From: Chlamydomonas sphaeroides
Taxonomy: Eukaryota; Chlorophyta; Chlorophyceae; Chlamydomonadales; Chlamydomonadaceae
Direction of reading: 5' to 3'
Length of the DNA stretch: 64,000 nt
Assembly (NCBI GenBank): GCA_001662425.1
Contig: BDDC01000196.1
Span: forward strand, 3,253-67,252
This document shows, piece after piece, positions 23,465 through 36,400 of the stretch (position 1 is its first letter; the number at the start of each line of letters is the position of its first letter). The notes beneath the pieces were generated by a model that was not told the origin of the DNA, did not search any database, and saw nothing but the letters and a program-made list of their open reading frames with translations. A program made the position numbers and the translations under genes.

Positions 23465-23859
23465 GATGCGTCTGAAACGCTGCGCAGGTTGGGCGGCTGT
23501 CGGGGCCACCCCCTGCAAGAGCTGCAAACGAAGCTTCTTTCACTGCAAGCTTGATACAGTGTAGGAACCAGCGTGAACGTTATGTGCAATTGTGTCAAGG
23601 TGAGCAGGCGCTCAGATGTCTGCAAACGTGCGAGTTTTGTCCCCGGACAAGCCCGGGGAATGTGATGATGCTGCCCCAGCGCGCGACACGCCATTTCCCG
23701 CTAGGCACCACCACATATATCAAATCGCATACATAGGACCCGTTCTGGCTACATTCCTGCCAAACACCCGCTGGTCCGCGCTCGCAAAATGCCACTTTGA
23801 CAGCCGGGCGCTACCAGCGCTGACCTTCTTATCTGCAGCACAGTTCAGCTTCGCAGAGA
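23465..23859. promoter_or_regulatory. Shared 5' region of nucleoporin and ORP genes
   Basis: The 395 bp between two divergent start codons must carry both promoters and 5' untranslated regions. It is AT-richer than flanking DNA. No clear TATA box was identified. An in-frame ATG at 23525-23527 could extend the nucleoporin by 21 residues. Confidence 0.5.
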
Positions 23860-26800
23860 ATGAAGCTCCTCAGCAGCAAAAAGTCAAGCAGCACCAGACA
23901 TGAAAAGGATACTGGTCATAGCAAGCTGGAATCATCTAGTAGCAGCGACCAGAAGGTAGGAAGCGTATGCCTGCTGCCTTTTTGCAGGGCTTGGTGCTTA
24001 AGATGTGCTTCTGCTCCATCCAGGTCGCGTTCCACCCTGATGCCGACGAGAATGGTGGCGTGCTCTGCACAAATGATGAGCTGCTCAAGGCGCAGCGCGA
24101 GTAGGTTGGGACAGGTCGGGCCCAAGTCCCGGGCATGTGACGACGGTGCCCCCAAGGGCCTGCCGCACCGTGTTCCCGCCGCTGGAGTGGTGGTGAACTC
24201 TCTCTGTGGCGTCTGCGTCGGCACGGAATCCTGCGGGTTTGGCATGCAGGGCCCTACGGCGGTTGCCCCCAGGACCCCGGACCCCTGGGGCATTGCGTCA
24301 CTCCTTGCCCGACCCGCGCCCATCCTCCTGCCAGAGCCATCATGCAATGGGTCAAGTCCATGGGCAAGCGCCTGCTCACAGGTGCGGCAGAGTAGGCGCG
24401 GCATGATTCATTACCCTGTGCTGTCATAGCGCGTACGCGGTGCCCTGCCCTTCACCACAGCGAGCCGTGTCCCCTGTACATGCACGGGCCCCGCCTTGTC
24501 GCACCCAGCCCACGCCTACTTGCCACCCCAACCCCGCAGGCAACATAAACCTCATCAACACACCCTTCCCGGTCACCATCTTCGAGCCGCGGAGCTACCT
24601 GGAGAAGCTGGCGGACGTGTGGGTGTACCCGCGCTACCTGACCGCTGCGGCCGCGGCCAGCGACCCCCTGGAGCGCATGAAGCTGGTGACCACCTGGTTC
24701 ATCGCGGGTGCGTGCCGTGGCGGTGGCTGGGCGCGGAGCGACGCCGTGCGGGCACCACCCGCACAGCCAAACACGCCCGCTCAGGCCCTGGCCGCTGCAC
24801 GTTTGCCCGAACGCCGCCGTCTGCGCGGCCCGCCCTAGCCAGCCAACCAGCCGTCCCATAGCCGCCGCACCGGTGCGCCCGCTCCGCCGCCCGCTGCAGG
24901 CCTGCACCATGCATTCGCCAACTGGCGGAAGCCCTTCAACCCCATCCTGGGCGAGACCTGGCAGGCGTCGCTGTCGGACGGCACCTGCATGAGCATGGAG
25001 CAGATCAGCCACCACCCGCCCGTCACTGCCTTCCACATGGAGGGGCCGGGTGGGTCCGCTGGAGCTGCCGCCGCCGGCTTGCTCGCGCCTCCGCCCCCGG
25101 GCCTCTGCACGGCCGGGCAACGGCGCCCTGTTGCCCAGACCCGGGGCGTGCGCGCATCTGGCGCTACTCCTCGTCCACACGCCGCCTGCCTCCTCGCGCA
25201 GGCGGCTCGTATCGCTTCCGCGGCCTGTCCCAGCCCACCGTGTCCATCATGGTCAAGTACTACGGCTTCAAGACCGTGGCCAAGGGCTACCGCTACGTGG
25301 AGTTCCCCGACGGCGCGCGCATCGAGCTGCACTACCCGCAGTACCTCATAAAGAACGTGGTGCAGGGCTACGGATCCAGCAGGCCGCGGGCAGAGGTGCG
25401 GCGCAGCGCGGGGGCTGCGTGGCCTGGAGGCGGGGCAGGGCAGTGTGGAGGGGTCCAGCGGCCGGGCAGAAATGCGTGGTGCAGCGGAGGCGGCGCCACT
25501 CGGTCGTGTTCGGTACTGGGGAGGAGGTAGCGGGTTGGGTACTGGGGAGGAGGTAGCGGGTGCAGTGAGGCACATCGGCGAGCGAGTGGGTGCGTTTGCT
25601 TTCCGACTGTTGTTGCGTGTGTTCTTGCGCGTGTGCCAGGTGGACGGCGACGCCATCCTGGTGGATGTGCGCAACAAGCTCAAGACGGTGATCCACTTCG
25701 GCGCGCTAAAGGGCGCGCGCAACAAGGTGCTGCGCCGCGCGGACGCGGTGTATGGCTTTGTGTACGACTGCAGGGACAACCAGGTGCGCGGGTACGGCAG
25801 TGCCGTACAGGGCTCGTCACGGACGGCAGGGGTAGCTCGGCGGCTGGTTGGGGGCCGCGGCTGCATGGGGCAGAGGCCAATCAGGTGCTCGGCCAGAGTA
25901 TTGCGTGGTTGCCGACATGCCACCGCCCCGCTGTGTCGCAGGCGTCGCTGGAGGAGCGGACGAGCACCGCTGACATGGCGGCGTCGCTGGAGGAGGTGCA
26001 CCTGAACAACCACCGCCCGCGGCCGCACGCCGACGGCGGCGCGGGGTCCAACGGCGCCGCCGACGAGGACGAGGAGTTCGCGTCGGCGTCGGAGAACGAG
26101 TATGATCCGGAGCGCGAGGAGGCCGACGGCGTCACGGACCTGGACCTGGCGGCGGTCGAGGCCGCCGCCGCGGCTGCGGCTGCGGCCGATGGGGATGACC
26201 TTGGCGGCGCTGCCGACGAGCCGAGCTCCGTGCCGATCATGGCGCAGCCACCGACGGCTGCGGCCACTGGCACAGGGCGGGGCGACGGCGGCGCGAGCGC
26301 TTCGGGCGTTGGCAAGGGCAGCGGCGGATCGTTCTTCGGCATGTCGGCTTTCAACAAAGTGGGCAGCGCAATTCTGCGGTTGTCACAGGTACGTCCCCTA
26401 GGACAGGCGGCTCAGGCCGTGAGGGGAAACGGCTGTGCCAGTCGCTTGCGGGCGCGAGGCAATGCGTTGGGCAGGCCCGGCCTGTTCCACGGGGGCAGGC
26501 CCCCACCGCAGCGCCCACCACCGACGCGCTGCGTATTACCGGAACCCCATACGCAACCCATCGCTTCCCTCCTGTTTGCGCACGCCCGCACGCTGCTCGC
26601 CCGCCAGACGCCAACGCCGACCAACGTGGAGCCCACGCCGCGCGAGACGGAGGGTGTGGCGGTGGCGGCGCTGGAGGGCAGCTGGCTGTCGCACCTCAAC
26701 ATCAGCGGCCGGCGGCTATGGTCCATAGACACGGAGAAGCCCGACCACTGGCAGCCCTCGCACAGCCCGCTGCCGTCCGACTCGCGGTTCCGGGAGGTGG

Positions 26801-27193
26801 GTGCCGGCACCGGCTGGGGCCAGCCGCAGGGCAGTAGCGCATGTGTGAATTGCAAACCCGCATCCATGCTGCTCGGGGTCAGCGGTTCCGCGTCAGCAGA
26901 GTACGCCTGCAGGCAGACAGCGCCAAGGGCGAACAACGGCCTGTCGGAGCGCTGGTGGCCGATCTCTGGCTCCAGCCAGCCCACGCGATGACGGGCCTCG
27001 TATGCGCCCATGCATACCGTGACGTGGGTGTGCCGTCCCATGGTTCGCGCCCCCGCCACCGCAGGACCTGTGCGTGCTGCTGCGCGGCGACCTCAAGGCC
27101 GCGCAGAAGGCCAAGGAGGCGCTGGAGAACGCGCAACGAGCGGACAAGAAGCTGCGCGACGCCGCGACCGGGGGGCGGCATGGGGGGCACTAG
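23860..27193 (+). CDS. Oxysterol-binding protein-related protein (ORP/OSBP)
   Basis: Ten exons: 23860-23955, 24024-24100, 24335-24381, 24540-24707, 24900-25049, 25202-25395, 25640-25783, 25942-26388, 26608-26796, 27065-27193, giving 546 residues in one frame. The signature EQISHHPPV is present in exon 5. Other ORP landmarks are FPVTIFEPRSYLEKLADVW (lid/N-terminal part), WRKPFNPILGETWQ, VSIMVKYYGFKTVAKGYRYV, and a C-terminal LRGDLKAAQKAKEALENAQR helix. ORPs exchange sterols or phosphatidylserine for PI4P at membrane contact sites. No PH domain, ankyrin repeats, FFAT motif or membrane segment is evident, so this is a short, ligand-domain-only ORP. An acidic Ala-rich insert encoded by exon 8 (DEDEEFASASENEYDPE) interrupts the conserved domain and is probably a disordered loop. 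Confidence 0.94.
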
Positions 27194-28494
27194 CGGCTAG
27201 GGGGCAAGAGCCGCGTCCCCGCCGTCGGCCGCTGCAGCCGCCGCCACTGCAGTGTGGGGCCACTGCAGAGGTCACAGCGACACGCTCGGCGGCGGACAGG
27301 CGGGCGCGTCCCTAGCAGGCGGCGTGTGTTTCAATGCGTGGCGGCCCGTGGCGGCCCGTATGCGGCTGCATCGGCGCTCATGGCGGCTAGCCGGAGGCAG
27401 CCGGCCGTGGTTGCGTGGGTGACGGCTCGCAGCTGCGCCCAAAGCGGGGCCGGAGGCGCCTGTGCGCAGCGGGCTGGGCTTGCGGGACGCGTTCTATTGA
27501 CGGCTGGCGGAGGTGCCCATCAGGGCGGAAGGCCGGGTAGGTAACCCCGGGTAATGAGGTGCGACTGCAGGCGGCGGCAACCATACGTGTGGGCAGCGGC
27601 GGTAGTGGTGGTGCGGTGTGAGGTATCGTGGCTGTGGTGGAGCGGGCTGTTCGCGCAAGGGCGATGGGTGGCGGCAAGGGGCTATCCGGCCTCCTTGACG
27701 CCACTTCGCGCGCGCATTGACTACTTGCATGGCACTGAGCGGCACATGACTGATAACGATGAGTGGTGGGGGCGGCGGCACTGGAACGGGCCGGCGGCTC
27801 CGCAAGCATGGGACGATTGCGGTGGCACGGACGCTGGGGCCGAGGGTTGGGTCGAAGCTGGTGCGTGGCGTGGTGTGGTGCCAATTGGGCCCTCACACTA
27901 CATCGGCGAGCACGCCGCGCCGGGGGCCCTGGGGTCTAGTCAAGAGCTCAGACGCACACGACGGCTCCGGCCAGAACCCCTTGCGCATGCAGGGTGCTGA
28001 GCAGGGCTGAGTACAGAGAGCGCGTTACCACATGTCTACCGAGGACCGGCTCCCCGCCGCTTGTGGCTCGCTTGCAGCAGTCATGTGCGTGGCTGTGTGC
28101 GGCCGCAATGCGGCGGCGGCGGCGGCGGCTGCTAAGCAAACATGCAAAAGCGAGGTGTGTGTTAAGACATCATGTGGGCAAGCACGCCACGGTCCAAGCC
28201 ACGTACGCAGCCACGAACGGCGAGCGTGGCTGTACGTCGCTTTGCCGCAATCCACGAGGACAAGTTTTTCGCGTCAGCGCAATGCGAGGCCGCCAGCGTC
28301 GATGCAGCCCCCATGCGTTGCATGCCCCCATCTCAACCCACCAGCACGGTACCCCTGCCTCCAGCCTCCTGCACTTCGCTCGACCATGCGTTCGACCACC
28401 CAGACCCCATCCAGAGCACCACTGCCGTATGCGCCCCTGACAACACACTTCACCTGCACATCATCACACCCCACCCACCCACCCCGGCCCCTGC
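27194..28494. other. Convergent intergenic region, no gene seen
   Basis: Lies between the stops of the ORP gene (plus) and ALG14 (minus). Both 3' untranslated regions should be here. No exon chain or RNA gene was recognised. Confidence 0.5.
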
Positions 28495-30297
28495 TCAGTA
28501 CAGCCGGCCCGCGTACACGGCGCGCGGGTAGGTCGCCGCCAGCGCCTCCCACTGCACAAACAGCAGGTCCGCCAGCCGCAGGTGGTACAGCAGCTTGGCC
28601 GACAGCGAGAAGCGCCTCGTGCGAGCGATGCTCTCCACGTACACAATCTGGGCGCCGCCCAGGCCGAGCACGCTGCCACGGGGCGGGGTGCAGGAGCCGG
28701 GGAGAGAGGCAATGGTGACAGCTCGCCTTCAGCTAGACCAAGGCCGGTTGGGGTGAGCGCCAGAGCAGGATTCGGCGGGCGGGCGGGCAGGCGGCGCGGC
28801 GTGCGGCGGCTGCGGCGGTTAGGCACCCAGCGGCGGTGAGGCGCCCAGCGAGCAGGTCAGACCAGCGAGCAGGTCAGCCCAGCGCGGCGGCGTGCTCGCT
28901 GGACACCGCACGGGCGCGGCAGGAGCACCATTCGCGGTTGGCGCGGACAGAGCATGCGGCGTGGAGGGGCCGTAGCGGCGCGCGGGCTGTGGCCGAGGCC
29001 AGCGTCCGCGCCGGCCGGCCGGCGGCGGACCCACCGGTACGTGAAGGCGGCGGCGCAGATGGGTATGCACGTGCCGGGGCCGTTGACCAGGATCTGCGGG
29101 CGGCAGCAGGGGGCGTTGGGGCAGCAGCAGACGCAGTCGGGCGGGGCAGGGGCGCAGCGGGGCGCTGGGGTGCAGGGCAGGCTAGGCACCAGGCTGCCGC
29201 CCCGGCTGCAGGCAGGCGCGCCTCAGCACCTGCATCCCCAGCATGCAGCGCCAGGGCGACCCCAGGCGGCCAGCCGACAGAGCCGCGGGCTCAGGCCCCC
29301 TGATGCGTGCACGCGCCGGGGCCTGCTAGGGCCACGCCCCATCCCATTGCGCCGCCGCTGCCCCAGGCCGGGCGCCCCCTGCACAGCCCCGGCTGCCAGC
29401 CTGCCGTACGTGCACCCCGGCTCCAGAGCTTCTAGGTGATTGAACGTAGCAGCAGCACTAGCAGCCAGCCCCGCTTCTCGACTCGCCAGCTCGGGCCGCT
29501 CCCGCAGCACCAGCCGGAACGCGAAGAGCAGCGAGTAGAGCGTGGTGCCGACGCTGGTAATGTACGACTGTCCAACCTCGCGGCTGCGGGGGATCTGCTG
29601 CACGCTGAAGCCCGTGGGCGAGTCCTGCGTTTGGGCGGAGAGGGCTCTTGGGTGGATGGGTGTGTGGGTGCGGAAGGGGTGGGGCGGTTGTGGCAGGCGG
29701 CAGCTGCATGCTGAGCGTGGCGCGCCAAGAGCAGGGCCGGATAGGCTGGATTAAAAGCACGCGGCCGGGCGGCACGGGCTCTCGACCGTAGGCGCGCATC
29801 GCATAAGCCTGCCTGCCGCGTGCCAGTTCGCGCGGGTCCCGAAGGGCCCCGACGACAGACTGCATCGCGCAGCCCATCGGTGCCCCCGCTGACGCACCGT
29901 CTTCTGCCACGCGCGCTCCCTCGCCACGGCCTTGGGGCCGCTCATGGGGTCAGTAGCCGCTACCACGTAGGTCCGTGGGCCGTAGTGCTCGCGGCTTATG
30001 TTATCCATCAGCATTAGCATTTCGGCGGTGTGGCCGCCTGGACAATTCGGACAGCGACGGACACGGCCGGGCGTGGGAACAGGCGCTTGCCCCCAGAGCC
30101 TGTGTTGTTCGGGTTTGCGTGCATGCCAGCGAGCGGACCCCCGACCTCCCTCCCACACCTGAGCCGAGCACGATGAGCGTCCTGGCGGGCTTGGTGCGGG
30201 AAGGGGCGGGTCCGCGGATGAACATGACCGCCAGCAGGCGCAGCAGGAGCAGCAGAGGCACCGCCAGGAGGCAGGCCGCGATTGTGGCGGCGTCCAT
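28495..30297 (-). CDS. ALG14: ALG14, membrane anchor of UDP-GlcNAc transferase
   Basis: Five exons: 30297-30159, 30037-29898, 29624-29487, 29093-29035, 28672-28495, giving 217 residues, normal for ALG14. An N-terminal hydrophobic helix (IAACLLAVPLLLLLRLLAV) is followed by the Rossmann-like motif VLGSGGHTAEMLMLMD, then IPRSREVGQSYITS, ILVNGPGTCIPIC, QIVYVESIARTRRFSLSAK and LFVQWEALAATYPRAVYAG. All of these are family landmarks. ALG14 anchors the catalytic subunit ALG13 at the cytosolic face of the ER, where the complex adds the second GlcNAc to dolichol-PP-GlcNAc. ALG13 is not in this window. Intron 3 seems to use a GC donor (CTG|GCGAGT), because only that junction joins exon 3 in phase to ILVNGPGT. 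Confidence 0.94.
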
Positions 30298-30754
30298 GGC
30301 GTGTGTGTGCTAGAGATACCAGGCGCCTTGACTCAGCTACCGAGTGCGGGCTGTCGGATGCAAGGATCGGGGAAGCTCGCAGAGACAGGCTGTCTCGCAA
30401 TGATGTTGAAAGCTCTGGTAGGCAGTGAAAAGCTTTGAAAGTGGACGCGAATCGTAGCTCAACGCAGGTGATAGGCTGCATCGGTTGGACGAGCAAGGGG
30501 GCCACCCAGTCACGCAGACTCGCGACGGTCCAACTCAGAGCTCTGTACAATCCTCTACCTATCGCCAGCGCTCAAATACCAATTATACTCCCATAGACAC
30601 AGAAGAACGGAGCTCCTCATTTGCTCGAAGCCGACCCGTTTCGCTTCCTTACTCGCCATACTGCTATGAGTCAATAGTCAGGAACACACTATTGCTAGGT
30701 AAAACTGCAATCTAACAGGAGGCCTTCTTGAACGGGAGCCCAGGCGCCAGCACC
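30298..30754. promoter_or_regulatory. Shared 5' region of ALG14 and the LLC1-like gene
   Basis: This 457-bp divergent spacer is noticeably AT-richer than the coding DNA, especially 30580-30720. No specific promoter motif is claimed. Confidence 0.45.
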
Positions 30755-32263
30755 ATGGTGCGCATGCCCACGCAGCTTGGGCGGGCCAGTCGCACAGTGA
30801 TAGTGGGGGAACACGGTGGGAAAGCAGGCCGTTCGACGCGAGGTATGCGAGGGCCGTGCCGCCCCTGCCCAATCCACGCGCTCTCCCCTGTCCCGTTTCC
30901 TGCACGCAAGAAACGCCTCACATCCGACCCTCGAGGCCTTCCAAAGCACAGCGAGTCGATGCAACATACAGAGCTCAGCTGTGGTCCGTGCATGATTCCT
31001 GCCTGCCGTAGGCCGAGCAACAGCATCCCACGCCGGTGGCGGACGACTGGAACTGGACCGCGCGCATCAAGAACGAGCTCAACGCAAACAAGGTGCGGCG
31101 TGGCGCCGGAGGGCACCGTGCATACACACAGCAAGGCGGCAGCGAGCTGCCCTAGCCCCGCCCAGCACTCAAGGGCTGGAGTGCACCGGGAACTACGTTC
31201 TGCCGCCGCTCGATATGGTGGTACCAACTCGTGTTGCCGCGACACTGAACCAGCCCACGCGCGCATGCGGCACGCCGCGCCCCCCAGGCCTGGCAGCGCA
31301 ACTGGGGCTTCCTAGTAGAGATGAAGGAGAAGGACGCCGCCGAGAAGAAGGCCGCCGCGGCAGCTGCGGCCGCGGCCGCGGCCGGTGCACCCGCGGGGCC
31401 CACCGCCGCCGCCGCCGCCGGCGGCGCGAAGCCCCCGCACAAGGCCGACTCGCTGACGTCCTTCATGGAGCAGGCCAAGACGGGCGACGCGCACATGTCT
31501 TACATCGCGGCCAAGCAGCGCGACTCTGCCCGCGAGCGCAAGAGGGCCGAGGGCGACTCCCTGGACGGCTTCGTGAGCACCTACCTGGCGAAGCAGGACC
31601 TCAAGACCGCAAGGGCGCTGCCGGCGCAGGAGTTCAAAGTGGGTCGGGCGGGGTGGGGCCAGGCTGGTGTGCGGGTCGCGGCGGGGCGGGACAGCGCAGG
31701 TGGGGGCGTCTCGCTGGGGCGGCTGGTAAACGGAATCCACGTGTGATGCCGCAGCGGATGGCACCGCCGTTTGCGCTAGGATGATCTCCTACGCCAGGGG
31801 CCCGGGGATGGCAGTGCCAGTGGCCGCAACCCATGCGTCGTGCATGTACGACAATCCCAAGGGCACACTGCACCCGCTACGGCGCGATCTGTCTCTGCCG
31901 CAAGCTAACTTTGGAGCATCGCCAAAAAGCTATGAGCATACATCGATTCGCTTAGACCGAGTCCCGGCCTGTCACGGGAGCAGCGGTTGCTCGACACGGG
32001 CGTGCGCGTGCATGCCCGCCTCCGCAAGGGGTGCTCCACAGCTGGCTCGCAAATGTCTAAGGGGTTTCTGTCCCGGGATGCCGATTGCATCCTTGTCACG
32101 GGCACAGCACAGCGTTCAGGACCGCCGGCGCTCATCACAAGATATCTAACACCCCTTCTTCTCACATGTGCTGCTGCTGCAGACGCCGTGCACGACCAAC
32201 CACAACTACGGCTGGGGCCGCAGCCTGGAGCGGTTCGGGCAGATGACGCTGTACCTCAAGTAG
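30755..32263 (+). CDS. Small probable axonemal protein, LLC1/C20orf85-like
   Basis: Proposed exons: 30755-30757 (the ATG itself), 31012-31092, 31288-31638, 32183-32263, giving 171 residues. The start is inferred: the strong donor GTGCGC follows ATG 30757 directly and joins in phase to GCCGAGCAA. The N-terminus (DDWNWTARIKNELNANK, then AWQRNWGFL across an intron) resembles the W...E..A...W...WGFL pattern I recall from the vertebrate ciliary protein LLC1/C20orf85. The C-terminus has a TTN.NYGW motif (CTTNHNYGWGRSLERFG), like the TT..GW motif of several microtubule inner proteins. Between them are an Ala run and a charged helical stretch. A role inside flagellar doublet microtubules is inferred. 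The exon structure is solid except for exon 1. Confidence 0.6.
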
Positions 32264-33462
32264 CGGCGCCGGCCCCTCAGGATAAGGCGAGGCGAGGCGG
32301 CAGCGGCGTGCTCCAGGGCGGAGCGCTAGCGCCGCAGGGGAGGCCCCTGCTGGGCGGCGACGGCAGCAGCAGCGCAAGCCATCCCTCTGCGACCAGGAGC
32401 AGCGAGCGTACGCAGAACTTTTCGGTGGCGGATGGGCAGGGCCACCTGTCGAAGTACAGTATATACGAACCAGTGCGCGGAGGCAGCACACAGGAGGAAG
32501 GCGGACGTGCGGTGCCCTCCCGCTAATGAGCTAGGCCAGGCGCCAGGACCGGGAGCCGCGCAGCAGTAGGCGCATTGTCGGGGCTGCTGCGTGTGGATTG
32601 GCTACTGTAGTAGGACGCGGGAGCTACGAGAAATGCAACACGGTGAGGTGTGGCGGCGGTGGTGCATACGTGGCAACAGCCGCTGCGGTGCAGCGGTGCG
32701 TGGTGTGCGCGACGGTTTGGGGTTGGCTATGGGTGTCGTTCGCGATGCGACGGCTAGGGCTGGCGCTCCAGGCCAGCGCCTGGAGGTGGCCAGGATGTGA
32801 CGACAGTGGTATTGCAAGGTATTGCACTGAGACCGCTTGGACATATGCGCTGCGGAGCCTGGCCCGCAGGGTGCGTTGGGATGTGGTAGTTGGACAAGAC
32901 CCTGACTGCTGGTGTGCTGGCTATCGCAAGGGTGGGGTGGGATTGCGGGGTGGATGGCTGAGCAGGATGGATGCAGCGAGGCGCCATGTGGTGTTGTGGC
33001 TGTCCTGTATCTGGCCATGAGCGGACCATGTAATGCACGTGCCTGCTCGTGTCAAGCGAGTTGGGCAAAGGTCACGCAGCACCCAGACACCACACAGTCA
33101 TTGGAAGCTGGCAAGGGGCGTCGGGGGCAGAAGAGAAGGGACGCCCGGGGCAGCGCGGGCCGCGGGGACGTGGGAAGCGGCCACGGTGGCCCGAGAGGAC
33201 AGGAGGGTGTGACGTGCGTTCGCCAGCGACATTATGCTGCATACCTCACAGTGAAACTCCTCTCCGTCACCCCTTTGCTTACTGCGCACTGCACACTCAC
33301 GGCTACGAACGCCATTGAACCAGCACTTCGCTTAGTACCGGTTTCCTTTTTAGGTTGCCTCAGCTCGGTTGTATTCAGCGGCCTGAGGGCCCTGCGGGAC
33401 TCAGTATTCATGGCAAACATATGAACTCGACTGGCCGCCCGCGACAGGGCGGCCAGCGCGAC
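32264..33462. other. Spacer between LLC1-like and LRR genes
   Basis: This 1.2-kb stretch between tandem plus-strand genes shows no further exon chain. It contains a TGTAA at 33029-33033 that could end the upstream transcript, though that is 0.77 kb past the stop. Confidence 0.45.
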
Positions 33463-36400
33463 ATGCCGACGTTGAGAGTGCAGGTCCTGTTACTGGCGAG
33501 CGTAGTGGCGCTGATTGGAACTTGCGGTAGGCAATGGCCGGGTTCTTCGCATGTGCGGACCACAACGCTCCCAGCCCAACCTTTCTTGCCTTTCCATCGG
33601 CTATCATCCTGATCATCTTGTAACCCTCGATGTGGCCTGCAGGCGGGCAGTCGCCGACGCGTTTCTCCTTCTCCCTGCCTCCACGTCCGCGGCCACCCCC
33701 ACCATCCCCCGTTGCCCCCTTCCAATCGGTGCGTCGCGGCACGTGCCTCGCCATCGTCCTCATCCATTCCCCGCCGTACATGTGGTCGAACAGTACCCCG
33801 GCAACCCAAGCTGCCGCCTAATCCCCCGCGCCTGCCGCTGACAGGTGCCCCTATCGCGGCTGGACCTCACCGCTCGCGTCTCCATCTGTGCGCTGCCCGA
33901 CGGCGGCGACTGCGTGAACCAGCTGTCCTGGGTGATTGACCTGCCTCCCGAGTATCCTCTCAGCAACCGGCAACGCGGCAGCGGCTTGCGATGCATCGCC
34001 ACGCCGGGCGCCGCAGGCGCGGGCGTAGCGTGCCACTGGTCCAGCCTCGAGGCGTACCTGGAGTCGGGCGGGCCCGACATCTACGAGTACCGGCCCCTGG
34101 GGCTGGCCATTCAAACCCCGGACATCTCGCAGGCGTTCCAGGTGAGGTCCAGGATGCAGGGGCTCGCGTCGACCTGCTCGCTGCAGGCCGCCAAGCAGCG
34201 GGCTGCACGTGAGGCACAAGGTTGCGTGTCTCACAGGCGAGGGCTACCTGCCTGCTGTGACTACCGAGTAGGACACGCAACCGGGCCGCCTCGACGGCGC
34301 ACCCAGCCGACTTGGCGCAGCTTTGGATGGTGGCCGGTTGGAGGGCGAGCTGCGACGGAGGACTGCCTCGCGTGCTTGAGGCAGGCCCATCCCCGCGACC
34401 CTGGCTGGAAAGCATCCCTGCCGCCTGCTGCCTCTGCCCCTTTCGCATCACTCGCAGCTCGGCCACACGCCCGCTGGCGGTGGCGTGCTGCGTCAGCTCG
34501 AGTCGTTGGTGATCGCCTGCACGGATGCCGTGCCAGTGTACGCGCCGTACATCCTGCCGCCGCTGATCATGGCCATCTCGGCCTCCGGCGTCGACCCCGG
34601 CTTCAACGACTCAGCCAGCACAGAAGCGGCGCTGGCGCTGCTGGCGGCGACGACTCCCTCGCCGCCGCCACCCCCATCGCCGTCGCCAGGCGCGCCGCCG
34701 GCTCCGCCCGGCGGCCTGCCGCCGCCGTCGCCGCCGTCCCCGCCAGCGCCGCCGCTACACAACACTAGCGCCGTCGGCGGGCTCGGCACGATATCGACAG
34801 CGCCGGCGGCGGCCGCCGCCGCCGCCGCCGCACTGGGCAACAGCAGCAGCCTGTCCCACCGCATCCTGCTCAACGCCTCGGACCCCGCCACCTACTTCTC
34901 CCGCCTCTACACGATGCCCCAGGGCGGCCCGCCACGCCTGAGGCGGCTGTCCATAACGCGCTGCGGCCTGACAGGCCAGCTGCCGCCCGCCAACGCCTGG
35001 CTGCAGCTGCCGGAGCTGCAGGTGCTGGACCTCAGGTGGGTCTCGGACGCCCCTCCCCCCACACATGTGCACACCGCACTCAGCCACTCTACCCGGGGAG
35101 TGCTGTGCTGCGTTTTGGGTTTCTGTTTCTATTTAACACTTGAACACAGCGCTCAGCGTTATGCTGCATGTATTGCTGTGCCTGTGCGTCCATGCGTGCT
35201 GATTGACGTGGTGCGCACCCAGCTGCCTTGCCGAGCCTCTGCCCCATGCCGTGACCTACCCCACACGCCCGCCGGCCCCATGCCCCTGCCGCCGCGCAGC
35301 TACAACATGCTATCGGGCGGCCTGCCATCCACCTTCGGCCCCGCGCCGCCGCTGGCCCACGCTAATCTGGTGAGAGCTCTTGAGGGTTGGGGGCATGCTG
35401 CTCCTGCCGCGTCGCAGAACCACAGCGTGGGGAGCCTTGACAGGGCATGTTCGTCCCTGAGCCCGTGTTTCCCCTGCCCGGCCCCGCTGGCGCCAGTCGC
35501 ACAACCGACTGACGGGGCCGCTGACCGGATCCCTGGCGCGCTACGGCGGCTGCGGCCGGGTCCTGGATTTGTCGCACAACGACTTGCGCGGATCCGTGCC
35601 GGACGACCTGATCCGCGGATCCTGCTCGATCCACGGCAAGGACGGATCGGGGCTTTCGCCGCGCCGGGTCGGCACCGCCGCCAGCTGGGCCTGGGGCGTC
35701 GGCATTGCCGGCGCCGCCTTGACGGGCCCGTCGCCGCCGCCGCCGTCACCGGCGCCGCCGATGCCGCGGATCGCGAACGTGTCGCAGAGCATCGCCGACT
35801 TCGCCGCCGAGCTGGCGGCGGCTGCGGTGGCGGCGGCGATGGCGGCGCTGTCCGGATCTACTGCCTTCTGGCTGTCGTATCCGGACGAATACGGCGTCGG
35901 TCACGACGGCTGCCCGCTCGACGGTGTGGCGTGGACCGAGGCCGCCGCCGGCCATGTCTACGCCGGGACCGGCGGCGCCAATGGCGCGCCCTTCCCGTAC
36001 GGCGTACTGCTGTACGGCAACGCCCGCCTGGCCAAGCCGTCGGGTGGCTACGCGGTGGCTCCCGCCGGAGGCGGTCTCCACTTCGCTGTCCGGGAAAACG
36101 CGGTGAGTTGCTTCAGCGGCTCGGCCCAACGGCTGGACGGCTGTGCGTGCGAGGTAGAGGCCCGAGCCATGCTTACATCCGCGGGGGGGGGCAGCGCCTG
36201 TGCCCCGTGCGATGCGTCCCTTGACCTGCAAGCGAGCGCATCGCAGGTTGACGCGTGGGATGCAGATCCCGAGCCCTCATCCCAAACCGCCGCCGCCCCG
36301 CGCAGTGCACCTGGTTCACGCCGCTGCCTGAGCTGCTCTGGCTGTGGGGCGCCTTTGGCGTCGCCGCCGCCATCGTACTCGTAACGGCGGCGGTGCGCGG

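Noticed and set aside
36255..36305. Frame of the last LRR-protein exon open upstream to 36255
   Set aside because: An acceptor (CGCGCAG) at 36305 joins the previous exon in phase, so the upstream part is read as intron.
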